Below, one piece after another: positions 51,440 through 59,921 of a DNA stretch of 64,000 nucleotides. A program made the translations under genes and the position numbers. Source of the stretch: Epsilonproteobacteria bacterium UBA4036 (GTDB lineage Bacteria; Campylobacterota; Campylobacteria; Campylobacterales; Arcobacteraceae); contig DGAG01000011.1 in assembly GCA_002382325.1 (NCBI GenBank), positions 124,001 through 188,000 on the forward strand. The letters run 5' to 3'. The notes beneath the pieces are model-generated. The model saw nothing but the letters and a program-made list of their open reading frames with translations. It made no database searches and was not told the origin of the DNA. Numbering within the stretch: the first letter of the stretch is position 1; each line of letters starts with the position of its first letter.

Positions 51440-52129
51440 ATGTCAGATAAAAATCAATTCTCCAAATATGCCAAATCATATAACTCTTATAACATTATTC
51501 AACAACTCGTTGCCAAATCATTGGTTCGAGAATTGGGGTGTCAACCCAAACGTATTTTAGAGTTAGGTTGCGGTTCGGGACAAATTTTTAAATACATTCA
51601 TTGGAATGTTGATTTTTACCATGCCATTGATGCCTCTGCTTCTATGTGTGAGTTACATCCTAAAAGCAATAATATTCACGTACAGTGTTGTGATTTTGAC
51701 AGTGAGCTTTTTTTTAAGGCAATAAAAAACACACATTACGATATGGTCATTTCTTCTTCGGCATTACAATGGTCAAGTAATTTACCCAAAATCATTCACG
51801 CATTAAGCGAAATTACCTCAGAAATTCAAGCGGTATTATTTACATCCAATACTTTTAAAACCATACAAACCATTTCCAATAAGCCCTCACCTATTTTAGA
51901 TGAAAAGAGCATTAAAGAGGCGTTTGAAACTTATTTTGAATGTACATTTGAAACGCTTAACTATAAATTGGAGTTTGATGATAAAAAAGCGTTATTTGAT
52001 TACATTAAAAAAAGTGGAGTCAGTTCAAGTAACTCATTGAACTTTAAAGAGGCAAAACAACTCTACAAAGCGTACGACTTAAACTATTTGGAGTTTGAAG
52101 TACTCTTTGTAAAAGCCAAAAAAGCTTAA
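51440..52129 (+). CDS. bioC: Malonyl-ACP O-methyltransferase-like SAM methyltransferase
   Basis: A 229-residue methyltransferase. The SAM-binding motif is RILELGCGSGQIFKY (about residues 35-49), and NQFSKYAKSYNSYNIIQQLV at the N-terminus and MVISSSALQWSSNLPKI in the middle are typical of BioC, which starts biotin synthesis by methylating malonyl-ACP. No other biotin genes are nearby, so the assignment rests on sequence alone. MSDKNQF is taken as the start; an ATG three codons earlier (51431) is possible. Its stop shares TTAA with the convergent gene. Confidence 0.8.
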   Translation: MSDKNQFSKYAKSYNSYNIIQQLVAKSLVRELGCQPKRILELGCGSGQIFKYIHWNVDFYHAIDASASMCELHPKSNNIHVQCCDFDSELFFKAIKNTHYDMVISSSALQWSSNLPKIIHALSEITSEIQAVLFTSNTFKTIQTISNKPSPILDEKSIKEAFETYFECTFETLNYKLEFDDKKALFDYIKKSGVSSSNSLNFKEAKQLYKAYDLNYLEFEVLFVKAKKA

Positions 52130-52632
52130 GAGTTTAGCTCTTCAACGTTTTTAAGTTCTGAAATAATGGCTTTGATGTCATTGGAGTATTTAATGGCTCG
52201 TGAACTGTCATAATTAAATCCTGCGTTATAACTTGCCCAAATTCTAAGCCAATTTTCACCATGAACACTTTTCCAAAACATCAGCTCTGCAATGGCATTA
52301 CTCGTAGCAAATTTAAAATCTTTAATCAACAGCATCGCCAGTTTATTGCGATTAAAAGCGTTGTTGGTAACTTCATGTCGTTTGACAACGGTGTTAATAT
52401 TGGCTTGATATAAGCCATAATCATAGCTGTCCACATTGACTTGATATCGTCCCAAAGAGGATTCTTTGATGGCAATTGCCATTAACGAGTAGGCCAAATC
52501 ATATTTTTGACCGTATTCTTTGATTTGTTTAAGCAGTTGAACATCTTGAAAGGTTAGGTCGTTGGCTTTAAAATTGGTGGCGTGTAGTGTGAATGAAAAA
52601 AACAAAAATAGTGTGACAATGATTCGAATCAT
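52126..52632 (-). CDS. SLT-type transglycosylase-like periplasmic protein
   Basis: A 168-residue protein with a signal peptide (RIIVTLFLFFSFTLHA) and a lysozyme-like fold: YSLMAIAIKESSLGRYQVNV includes the catalytic-type glutamate (KESS), followed by DYGLYQANINTVVKRH (the GLxQ motif) and WLRIWASYNAGFNYDSSRAI (AxYNAG motif). It probably cleaves peptidoglycan. The start at MIRIIV is preferred because AAGGGA is five bases upstream; the longer frame adds 19 unlikely residues. Confidence 0.83.
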   Translation of the reverse strand: MIRIIVTLFLFFSFTLHATNFKANDLTFQDVQLLKQIKEYGQKYDLAYSLMAIAIKESSLGRYQVNVDSYDYGLYQANINTVVKRHEVTNNAFNRNKLAMLLIKDFKFATSNAIAELMFWKSVHGENWLRIWASYNAGFNYDSSRAIKYSNDIKAIISELKNVEELNS

Positions 52633-52772
52633 AAATTCCCTTTTAAAAATTTTGGGCGAAATATTACTATAAAAAACTAGTGTTGTCAAATAAAATACTC
52701 ATAAAACCTAGTATTAATGGAATCTTTAGGTTAAATCATTATAATGGCACAAGCCTATTTTAGGGAAAGAAA

Positions 52773-53024
52773 GTGGATAAAAAAGAGTTTCGAAAAATTA
52801 TAAAAACCGTAGGATTTAGTTCGCAAGGAAAATTTGCACAATTAATAGGAATTAAGCCCAATACCTTTACAACCTATAAAAAAATTCCCGATCATGTGGC
52901 GCGTATTGCTAAGTTGTCACTTTTAGCCAAAGACAATGGGGTGAGTTTAGAAGAGATTAAAAAACATTTGGACATACCCAAAGAAGAGTTTTACTCAAAC
53001 GTTTCGGATACGCCCTCTTCTTAA
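52773..53024 (+). CDS. Small putative DNA-binding protein
   Basis: An 83-residue protein. FSSQGKFAQLIGIKPNTFTT looks like a lambda-repressor-type helix-turn-helix, followed by a second helical region (ARIAKLSLLAKDNGVSLEEI). No ligand or dimerisation domain is apparent. The start is GTG with AGGGA eight bases upstream, and a TATAAT box lies at 52740-52745. Its regulated targets are unknown. The stop shares TTAA with the convergent phosphatase gene. Confidence 0.65.
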   Translation: MDKKEFRKIIKTVGFSSQGKFAQLIGIKPNTFTTYKKIPDHVARIAKLSLLAKDNGVSLEEIKKHLDIPKEEFYSNVSDTPSS

Positions 53025-53467
53025 GTAATAATTTTCTCTTTGATAAAATTTTTTACACACGTTTCAATCATACTAAATACTTTGTCAAATCCTTCAAACC
53101 CATTAAAAAAATAAGGGTCGGGAACATCTTGTCCATTAAACCCAAAATCGCCCAGTTTTAAAGGATGCAAACAGCCCATGGCTTTAAGATTGGAGATATT
53201 ACTCTCATCTAAGCCAATGACAAAATCAAAATGTTCAAAATCTTTTTGAGTAACTTGTCGCGCTTTATAGCTTGAAATATCCAAGCCATTTTGTGACGCC
53301 ACAACAATGGAGTTTTGACAAGGGGCTTCTCCCACATGCCAGTGTCCTGTTCCTGCGCTGTCAACTTCTAAATCCAGTTGGTGTGTTAACGCCAAATCTT
53401 GTGCAACCGCTTGGGCTAAAGGAGAGCGACAAATATTGCCTAAACAGACAAAAAGTATTCGTGTCAT
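53021..53467 (-). CDS. Low-molecular-weight protein tyrosine phosphatase
   Basis: A 148-residue phosphatase. The active-site loop CLGNICRSPLAQA (C-x5-R-S) is at the N-terminus and the general-acid DP motif (VPDPYFFNG) near residue 116. Such enzymes often regulate polysaccharide kinases or stress responses, although some act on small phosphates. It is the third gene of pmm-nitrilase-phosphatase; its ATG overlaps the nitrilase stop by four bases. Confidence 0.92.
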   Translation of the reverse strand: MTRILFVCLGNICRSPLAQAVAQDLALTHQLDLEVDSAGTGHWHVGEAPCQNSIVVASQNGLDISSYKARQVTQKDFEHFDFVIGLDESNISNLKAMGCLHPLKLGDFGFNGQDVPDPYFFNGFEGFDKVFSMIETCVKNFIKEKIIT

Positions 53468-54183
53468 GGTTGGATTCCTACGGGTAAATATCGTCTCATT
53501 TTTTCAATTTCTTTTAAATCAACGGATTGAAAAAGTATCTCTTGGCTATCGTCTTGTAAGATCTCACCAAAAGGGGTTATAATGGCTGAACTTTTAGCAC
53601 AATCATCATCAGCACAGTTACTGGCTATGACAAAACATTGATTGGCTATGGCTAAAGCTTGGCTTAATACTTCAAAATGTTTTTTTCGTAAAACTCCCCA
53701 CATTGAAGGAAGTAAAATAATGTCAGCCCCTTTTAATTGTTGCCAAAGTTTGGTAAATCGCAGTTCAAAACAAATCATCACCCCTATTTTTAGACCATTA
53801 AGTTCAAAGAGTTTAATCTCCTCTTCTTTTCCTGCTGTAAAATAGTGTTCTTCTTGATTGAGTGTGAAAAGTTTAACTTTGGATTGAGTGTGAATAAGTT
53901 TACCTTTATGAAACAGATGAAAAGTATTGCAGTAATTGTTCTCTTTTTTTGTGGTCATGGTTAATGCAATTGTCTGTTCTTGTGAACATTCAAGCAACCT
54001 TTCAATCGCAATTTTGGAAAAAGAAGCCGCTTTGTCTAAGGTTTCGTACGAATACCCACTCAGACAAAGCTCAGGCGCTAAAATTAAAGAATTCTTTGGA
54101 ATTTCTTTAATAATACTTTCTAAATGCTTAAGGTTCTCTTCATAGTTGGATGAAGTTTTAGTTTGAAGTGCGACTAAGTTCAT
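53464..54183 (-). CDS. Nitrilase-superfamily carbon-nitrogen hydrolase
   Basis: A 239-residue enzyme with the Glu-Lys-Cys triad: E in LILAPELCLSGYSYE, K in IHTQSKVKLF and C in GVMICFELRFTKLWQ. A second glutamate typical of the family precedes the cysteine strand. The substrate (an amide, for example a damaged metabolite or omega-amide) cannot be inferred. It overlaps the upstream phosphomannomutase gene by 26 bases. Confidence 0.88.
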   Translation of the reverse strand: MNLVALQTKTSSNYEENLKHLESIIKEIPKNSLILAPELCLSGYSYETLDKAASFSKIAIERLLECSQEQTIALTMTTKKENNYCNTFHLFHKGKLIHTQSKVKLFTLNQEEHYFTAGKEEEIKLFELNGLKIGVMICFELRFTKLWQQLKGADIILLPSMWGVLRKKHFEVLSQALAIANQCFVIASNCADDDCAKSSAIITPFGEILQDDSQEILFQSVDLKEIEKMRRYLPVGIQP

Positions 54184-55573
54184 CTTGAGCTTCTTGAATG
54201 AGAAGATTTAATTTTTCTTCATACTGCTTGGCATCAAGTTCATTGGTTGATTCAAAACGTGTGACCAATACAGGTGTGGTATTACTTGCTCGTACCAATC
54301 CCCAACCGTTTTCAAAAACGACTCTTACGCCATCAACATCGATGATTTTAAGTATTTTGGGAAAATCAGCCGGTACTTTTTGTAATTTTTCTTTGATTTT
54401 GTCCATTAAAGGAAATTTGGCTTCTTCTGTGGTATGAACTTTAAGCTCATCCGTAGAATAGACTTTAGGCAAAGCTTCAATCTCTTTATCAATATCCATG
54501 CCGTTTAAAATGAGCTCCAAAATCCTAAACGTGGCATAAATAGCATCGTCATATCCATAATATCGGTCATTAAAGAAGATGTGCCCAGAAACTTCTGCGG
54601 CTAAATCGGCATTGAGTTCTTTGAGTTTGACTTTTAAGTTACTGTGACCTGTTTTGTACATCACAGCTGTTCCTGTTTCATTGATTTTATCGTACATAAT
54701 TTGGGTGCATTTAACTTCTCCAATAATCACAGGATTTGTCATAGTTTTAGCGAATAAAAGGGCTAAAATATCCCCTTTGACGTTGTGTTTTTGGGTTAAA
54801 AAAGCAATTCTATCTGCATCGCCATCGTAGGCAAATCCGTATTGAATATTGCCTTTGAGAGCTTTTTTAATCTCTTTTAAATTTTTCTCTTCACTGGGGT
54901 CTGGGTGGTGATTGGGAAATGTTCCATCAGGTTGAGTAAACAAAGCATCGTAGTTAAGTTCAAGTTGGTCTAAAATATTCGTTAAAACAGTATCTGCAAC
55001 CCCATTTCCACAATCAATGATAAATTTTTGTGGCATGGCTTTTAAATGAGCAAACTCTTTGACCATATAATCTACGTAAAGTGATTTAACATCAATGGCT
55101 TCAAAGGTTTCATTGTCTTGAATGTTTAAATCGGAATTTAAAATAATTTTTTGACCCATGGCAGTAATATCTTCACCAAAAAAGGGTGCATTGTTAATGG
55201 TGATTTTAAACCCGTTGTATTGGCTGGGGTTATGACTTCCTGTAATCATAACCGAAGCTTGAGGAACATGGTTTCCAAAGCGTTGAAACGAGGCAAAGTA
55301 GTTGACTCCTGTCGCAACCATTCCCATGCCTAAGACCTTACAACCGGCTTGATTAAATCCTGAAGTTAAATATCCAAACAGTTCAGGTGAGTGTGTTCTG
55401 GCATCATACCCAATGACAACAATGGGATTATCACACTGTGTTCGTTTGATGGTCTCTTGCCCTAAAAAATAACCAATGAGTTTGACACTTTGTTCGTGCA
55501 GTTCTTCCCCTACAATTCCTCGTATATCATACTCTCTGAAAATGGATTGATTAATCACGTTAACCCCTTGCAT
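54158..55573 (-). CDS. Phosphomannomutase/phosphoglucomutase
   Basis: A 471-residue alpha-D-phosphohexomutase of the AlgC/ManB type. The phosphoserine loop is VMITGSHNPSQYNGFKI, the metal loop FAYDGDADRIAFL, the sugar-binding loop AAEVSGHIFFNDRYYGYDDA, and the C-terminal phosphate-binding RASNTTPVLVTRFES. It interconverts mannose or glucose 6- and 1-phosphates for lipopolysaccharide or exopolysaccharide precursors. The ATG lacks a clear ribosome-binding site and lies close to a possible -10 box, so the leader may be very short. Confidence 0.92.
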   Translation of the reverse strand: MQGVNVINQSIFREYDIRGIVGEELHEQSVKLIGYFLGQETIKRTQCDNPIVVIGYDARTHSPELFGYLTSGFNQAGCKVLGMGMVATGVNYFASFQRFGNHVPQASVMITGSHNPSQYNGFKITINNAPFFGEDITAMGQKIILNSDLNIQDNETFEAIDVKSLYVDYMVKEFAHLKAMPQKFIIDCGNGVADTVLTNILDQLELNYDALFTQPDGTFPNHHPDPSEEKNLKEIKKALKGNIQYGFAYDGDADRIAFLTQKHNVKGDILALLFAKTMTNPVIIGEVKCTQIMYDKINETGTAVMYKTGHSNLKVKLKELNADLAAEVSGHIFFNDRYYGYDDAIYATFRILELILNGMDIDKEIEALPKVYSTDELKVHTTEEAKFPLMDKIKEKLQKVPADFPKILKIIDVDGVRVVFENGWGLVRASNTTPVLVTRFESTNELDAKQYEEKLNLLIQEAQDELSRTSN

Positions 55574-55585
55574 AAATAATTGGTT

Positions 55586-55603
55586 GATTATACCCAGTAT
55601 AAT
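55586..55603. promoter_or_regulatory. Back-to-back -10 boxes / palindrome between pmm and a response regulator
   Basis: ATTATA-CCCAG-TATAAT (55587-55603) gives a TATAAT on each strand, one facing each divergent gene. Each start codon is only 13-16 bases past its box, so leaders would be under about 10 bases. The symmetry could equally be a regulator site in a 46-base gap. Confidence 0.4.
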
Positions 55604-55619
55604 ATGATAAAATAGTTAC

Positions 55620-56291
55620 ATGAAGTATCAAAACATAAAAATTCTTTTTGTCGAAGACGATGAGATTGCTCGTGAAAATGCAGTTGAGTACTTACAAGAG
55701 AAATTTCAAGAAGTTATAGAAGCCAAAGATGGGTTAGAAGCGTGGCAGTTGTATGTACAACATCAGCCCCAAATTATCATTACTGATATTATGATGCCCA
55801 AAATCAATGGCTTGGAACTCGTTGAGCGTATTCGAAAAAACGATAAAAAAACACATATTATTATCACGTCAGCTTTTAGTACCAAAGAGTATTTACTGCG
55901 AGCCATAGAGTTGCAGTTGGTTAAATTTTTAATTAAACCCATTACACAAGAACAACTCGATGAGGCACTGCAAATGTGTTGTTCTTTAAGCCGTGCCTCT
56001 TTGTGCAATATTATTGATTTGGGGCATGAGTGTTATTTTGATGAGTACAATAAAACCATTGTGTATCAAAAAGAGGTCTTTCAACTTCGTACCAAAGAGA
56101 GTTTACTCTTGGAGTTATTGTTAAAAAACACAAAGCGATATGTCACTTATGAAGAGATTGAACATGTGGTTTGGCAAAACAGTTCCATGAGTAAAGATGC
56201 CTTAAAAACTGTTATTCGAGATTTAAAAAACAAATTGCCACAAGGGATACTGAAAAATCTTTCTGGAACGGGGTACAAAATTGATGTTTGA
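55620..56291 (+). CDS. OmpR-family response regulator
   Basis: A 223-residue regulator. Receiver: E-D-D in LFVEDDEIARE, phospho-acceptor D in IIITDIMMPKINGLEL, and K in VKFLIKPIT. A winged helix follows (about 140-223; RYVTYEEIEHVVWQNSSMSK, LKTVIRDLKNKLP). The next gene is a histidine kinase whose start overlaps its stop, so they form a pair. The ATG has no clear ribosome-binding site and may have a very short leader. Confidence 0.9.
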   Translation: MKYQNIKILFVEDDEIARENAVEYLQEKFQEVIEAKDGLEAWQLYVQHQPQIIITDIMMPKINGLELVERIRKNDKKTHIIITSAFSTKEYLLRAIELQLVKFLIKPITQEQLDEALQMCCSLSRASLCNIIDLGHECYFDEYNKTIVYQKEVFQLRTKESLLLELLLKNTKRYVTYEEIEHVVWQNSSMSKDALKTVIRDLKNKLPQGILKNLSGTGYKIDV

Positions 56292-57591
56292 TGTAAATAC
56301 CGTTGTCATTTACGGGTTTACGTTTGGTATTGTTGCCATGACCATTTTTTATACGCTCATACGAGGACTTTATTCCAAAGAGTTTATCTATTTAACGTAT
56401 GCCTTGATGCAACTGTTTTCACTGCTGTTTATTCTCTCATACAGTCAACTTTTTTTCAGCAATGATTTTTTACAAGAGTTAAGTTTGACCTTTGCCACCT
56501 TGTTTGCTTTTGCCTTTGCGGTGGGCTTTTATCAAGGCGATTTTTTCCCTAAAATTAAGAGTCAAAAAGAGCTTTTGGGCTATACGTTTATTTTTATTTT
56601 AATTGTACTAACGGCATTTTATCACTATTTACTTTTTGAATATTTGCCCTATACCGTCATCTATTTTATTTTGTTTGTTTCCGTGGCATTTAATTATCAA
56701 GAGGGAATAAAGCCGACGTTTATTTATGTGATTGGTTGGTCGTTGTTGTGTCTGTTTTTGTATTTTACCGATTTTAAAGAGCTCTATATGCAACAAGGCT
56801 ATATTGATATTGTTTTATTGGCATTTTGTATTGAAGCGATTTTATTTACGTTAAGTGTGGCATACAAATACAATGAACTGCACAATGAAAACAAAGATTA
56901 TCAGCAACAACTTTTACACCAAAGTCGATTGGTACAAACAGGACAAATGATTGCGAATATTACGCATCAATATAGGCAACCTTTAAATAACTTATCCTAC
57001 ATTTTAATGAATTTAAGTCATGCTTTTAAACATCATAAACTCACTTTAGAATATTTTGATAAAAAACTTGAACAAGCCCATTCTCAGCTCTCTTTTATGT
57101 CAAAAACGATTGACGATTTTAAAGAGTTTTATACCCCGTGTAAAGAGAAAAAAGATTTTCTGGTTCAAGACGCTATTGCTAAAGCCATCACCATTATTCA
57201 AGCAGAGTTAAAAGAGAAAAATATTACGCTTTATTTTGATGCAACCAATGAACACATTACGATTTATGGGATTGAAAATGAGTTATCCCAAGTGATATTA
57301 ACTTTGCTAAGCAACGCCAAAGATGCGTTAATTCATCATCAAAATCCTCACATTGATATTCATTTAAGTTCAAACAGTTCCGAAGTGATGGTCTGTATTG
57401 AAGATAATGGAAGCGGGATAAAGTCCATCGATAAAATTTTTACCCCCTACTATACCACCAAAAATGAGGGATTTGGAATTGGTTTAACCATGGCAAAAAC
57501 CATTGTAGAAGAAAGTTTCAAAGGACGAATTGAAGGGATTAATACAAAAAAGGGGGCGAAATTTACCCTCTTTTTTGAAAAATCTATTTAA
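56284..57591 (+). CDS. Sensor histidine kinase with seven-helix 7TMR-DISM-type membrane domain
   Basis: A 435-residue kinase. Residues 1-195 hold about seven hydrophobic segments, in the manner of the DISM 7TM module, without a large extracellular domain. The phospho-acceptor is in MIANITHQYRQPLNNLSYIL, then LSQVILTLLSNAKDALIHH (N-box) and NEGFGIGLTMAKTIVEES (G-box). It overlaps the response regulator stop by eight bases. Its ligand is unknown. Its 3' end overlaps the convergent ccoG gene by eight bases. Confidence 0.88.
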   Translation: MFDVNTVVIYGFTFGIVAMTIFYTLIRGLYSKEFIYLTYALMQLFSLLFILSYSQLFFSNDFLQELSLTFATLFAFAFAVGFYQGDFFPKIKSQKELLGYTFIFILIVLTAFYHYLLFEYLPYTVIYFILFVSVAFNYQEGIKPTFIYVIGWSLLCLFLYFTDFKELYMQQGYIDIVLLAFCIEAILFTLSVAYKYNELHNENKDYQQQLLHQSRLVQTGQMIANITHQYRQPLNNLSYILMNLSHAFKHHKLTLEYFDKKLEQAHSQLSFMSKTIDDFKEFYTPCKEKKDFLVQDAIAKAITIIQAELKEKNITLYFDATNEHITIYGIENELSQVILTLLSNAKDALIHHQNPHIDIHLSSNSSEVMVCIEDNGSGIKSIDKIFTPYYTTKNEGFGIGLTMAKTIVEESFKGRIEGINTKKGAKFTLFFEKSI

Positions 57592-58927
57592 GCAACGAAT
57601 CTTTAGGATAGACAAAAGCCACTGATTTGGTTGTGGTGACAACCAAAGGATCTTCTTGAGCAAAAAGGGTTACTTCTAAAGAGAGTGGAGTGTTTTTTTC
57701 ATTGGAAAAATGCAACACTTTATTGCTTTGAATGGTGATAACTTTTTTCACTCTTTGATTGGGTTCTAAAGTAAAAGGAGTAAACTTAATGAGTTCAAAA
57801 TCCTTATGGTTGACCTTCATATCATAGGTATATGCTTGGCTTTGAGTATTTTGAATGGTAAAAATGTAATTGTTTTTAACCCGTTTTTCTTCATTGATTT
57901 TATACAAACTGGTGGTTTTATTGATATTAACCAACACATACTCTTTGCTGTTGGCAAAAACAAAGAGCAAGACCACACACGCAAGTATGGAAGCAAAATA
58001 CATAAGATTTTTAGGGGATAAATGGTTGGTTTTTTGTTTGAGTAAAACGCTGTTAGTGCTTCCCCATTGAATCAAACTTTTTTTGTTCAGTTTTCCCATA
58101 ACGCTCGTACACGCATCGACACACTCTAAACAGTTAATACACTCTACTTGTAACCCTTTTTTAATATCAATATGGGTGGGACACACTTTAACACATAAAT
58201 CACATAAAGTACACTCATCGTTTGCATTAAGCTCTTTGGCAGAAAAAATCATTTTTTGCCCGTCTTGATAAATGGTACCTCCTCGTGTGGTGTCATAAAC
58301 CACTTGTGTGGTATTGTCATCATACAGTACGGATTGTACTCGTGAATAAGGACAAAAATAGGTACAAAAATCCTCTTTGGTTAATACAACCGTATAAAAT
58401 AAAAAAACGGTTGTTCCTAAAATAAATAAAATCATAAAAATATGTTCTTCGGGGTTTTGTATATACGTAAAGAAATCTTTAGGTGGAACAAAATACCACA
58501 TAAAATTTGTAGATATCACTAATGCCAATATAAGAAAAACCAAGGTGGCACCTATTTTTTTGAGTTGATTGCTGTATTTGGAGTAATCAATTTGCTGTTG
58601 TTTGTTATTGATTTTTCGCAATCCAAAGAGTTTGCTTTCGATTAAATCACGAAACCAAACTCGAAAAATGGTTTGAGGACATGCCCATCCACACCAAATT
58701 CTTCCTCCTATGGTGGTAATGACAAAAATACCTATGAACAAAATCATCAGTAAAAATGGCATGAGATACAACTCTTGCATGGCAAAGGCAAAACCTAAAA
58801 AGTGAAACTGCATCTTATCGAATGATAGAAGCAACATATGGTTACCATTAATGGTAACAAACGGCAAGGTCAATGTGAAAATGGTTATGACAATATACGT
58901 CAAAACTCTTTTGTGTTGATATGACAT
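57584..58927 (-). CDS. ccoG: Cytochrome oxidase accessory protein CcoG
   Basis: A 447-residue membrane iron-sulfur protein (RdxA/FixG family). Helices occur near residues 10-30, 40-75 and 110-190. The ferredoxin-type cysteines are CTLCDLCVKVCP and CINCLECVDAC, and WCGWACPQTIFRVWF is a family hallmark. A C-terminal Ig-like domain follows a final membrane helix near residue 320. CcoG reduces copper(II) for assembly of the cbb3 oxidase. No ccoNOPQ genes are close. Confidence 0.93.
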   Translation of the reverse strand: MSYQHKRVLTYIVITIFTLTLPFVTINGNHMLLLSFDKMQFHFLGFAFAMQELYLMPFLLMILFIGIFVITTIGGRIWCGWACPQTIFRVWFRDLIESKLFGLRKINNKQQQIDYSKYSNQLKKIGATLVFLILALVISTNFMWYFVPPKDFFTYIQNPEEHIFMILFILGTTVFLFYTVVLTKEDFCTYFCPYSRVQSVLYDDNTTQVVYDTTRGGTIYQDGQKMIFSAKELNANDECTLCDLCVKVCPTHIDIKKGLQVECINCLECVDACTSVMGKLNKKSLIQWGSTNSVLLKQKTNHLSPKNLMYFASILACVVLLFVFANSKEYVLVNINKTTSLYKINEEKRVKNNYIFTIQNTQSQAYTYDMKVNHKDFELIKFTPFTLEPNQRVKKVITIQSNKVLHFSNEKNTPLSLEVTLFAQEDPLVVTTTKSVAFVYPKDSLLK

Positions 58928-59003
58928 AAAAATGACTCCTTTGGATTTTTATGAAAGCAGTCTATAAAAGAAAAGTGGTAAAAAAGTGGTTTGGGGTTTT
59001 TGT

Positions 59004-59549
59004 TTATGGTTTTTTGTTTTGGGTCTTTTTCTCTAGGTTTAAAAGAAATCTTTTTTTCTCTGTTCCACTGCTGTACCCGCCTAATTCTCCATTTTCTTGA
59101 ATAACTCGATGACAAGGTACGAGTATTTCAATCATATTTTGAGCATTGGCATTGGCAACGGCACGATATGCTTTGGGATTGTTGATTCTTTTGGCTTCTT
59201 CTTTATAGGAGATGGTTTTTCCATAGCCAATACCCAAAAGCACTTTCCAACACTGAATTTGAAAAGAGGTGCCTAAGAGTTGTAAGGGCAGAGTAAAACA
59301 CTCCCTTTTGCCTTGAAAATACTCATCAAGCTCTTTTTGCAGTTGAATAAAATAGTCATTGCTATTGGGAATAATTTGGGCATTGAATCTCTCTTTTAAG
59401 TTTTTAAGTTGAGCATCAATATGAAACTTATCGTAAAAACTGAGCAAACAAATCCCTTTGGCACTGCTTGCTGCAAACATATCTCCTAAAGGAGTATGAA
59501 CAATCGTGGTATGAATAAGGGCTTGAGTGATGTTTTTATAAGCTCTCAT
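59004..59549 (-). CDS. ogt: Methylated-DNA-protein-cysteine methyltransferase
   Basis: A 181-residue suicide DNA-repair protein that removes methyl groups from O6-methylguanine. The acceptor cysteine is in MIEILVPCHRVIQENGELGG, with GYSSGTEKKRFLLNLE after it, and the N-terminal ribonuclease-like part (TPLGDMFAASSAKGICLLSF) is typical of Ogt. Its ATG overlaps the stop of the upstream gene by one base (TAATG). Confidence 0.93.
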   Translation of the reverse strand: MRAYKNITQALIHTTIVHTPLGDMFAASSAKGICLLSFYDKFHIDAQLKNLKERFNAQIIPNSNDYFIQLQKELDEYFQGKRECFTLPLQLLGTSFQIQCWKVLLGIGYGKTISYKEEAKRINNPKAYRAVANANAQNMIEILVPCHRVIQENGELGGYSSGTEKKRFLLNLEKKTQNKKP

Positions 59550-59887
59550 TACTCATCACTGTAAACGCAAACATTATACTCTTCAACCAAGCCATTAGGG
59601 TCAATACAATGTGTTTGAAAAAAATCAACAATATACGGTTTGGCACAATGCAGTTCAAACGCTTCTTTATCTTTCCATATTTCATTAAAAACGATAGGAA
59701 AAGATGAACCTTGAGCATTGGGATGTGAAATATGTTGGGTCACAATATATTGAATACAACCCTCTTCTCGTGTGGTTTTGGGTTCAAGGGCTTGTAAGGT
59801 TGATACCAACTCTTCGGTTTTTCCTTCTTTGGGTTTAAAACTGGCAATGCAGTAAAGTTTCTTCGACACGATTTTGTTCCTCTTCAT
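59549..59887 (-). CDS. ABM-domain putative quinol monooxygenase (YgiN-like)
   Basis: A 112-residue ABM-fold protein: LYCIASFKPKEGKTEELVST, TREEGCIQYIVTQHISHP and FPIVFNEIWKDKEAFELHC AK-type segments fit the YgiN group of quinol monooxygenases. The activity is inferred. It is translationally coupled to ogt. The ATG at 59887 is followed by MKRNKIVSKKLYCIA; a start nearer to LYCIA is possible. Confidence 0.82.
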   Translation of the reverse strand: MKRNKIVSKKLYCIASFKPKEGKTEELVSTLQALEPKTTREEGCIQYIVTQHISHPNAQGSSFPIVFNEIWKDKEAFELHCAKPYIVDFFQTHCIDPNGLVEEYNVCVYSDE

Positions 59888-59921
59888 ATAAAATAAACCA
59901 TTATTTTAGTAAAATACTCTT

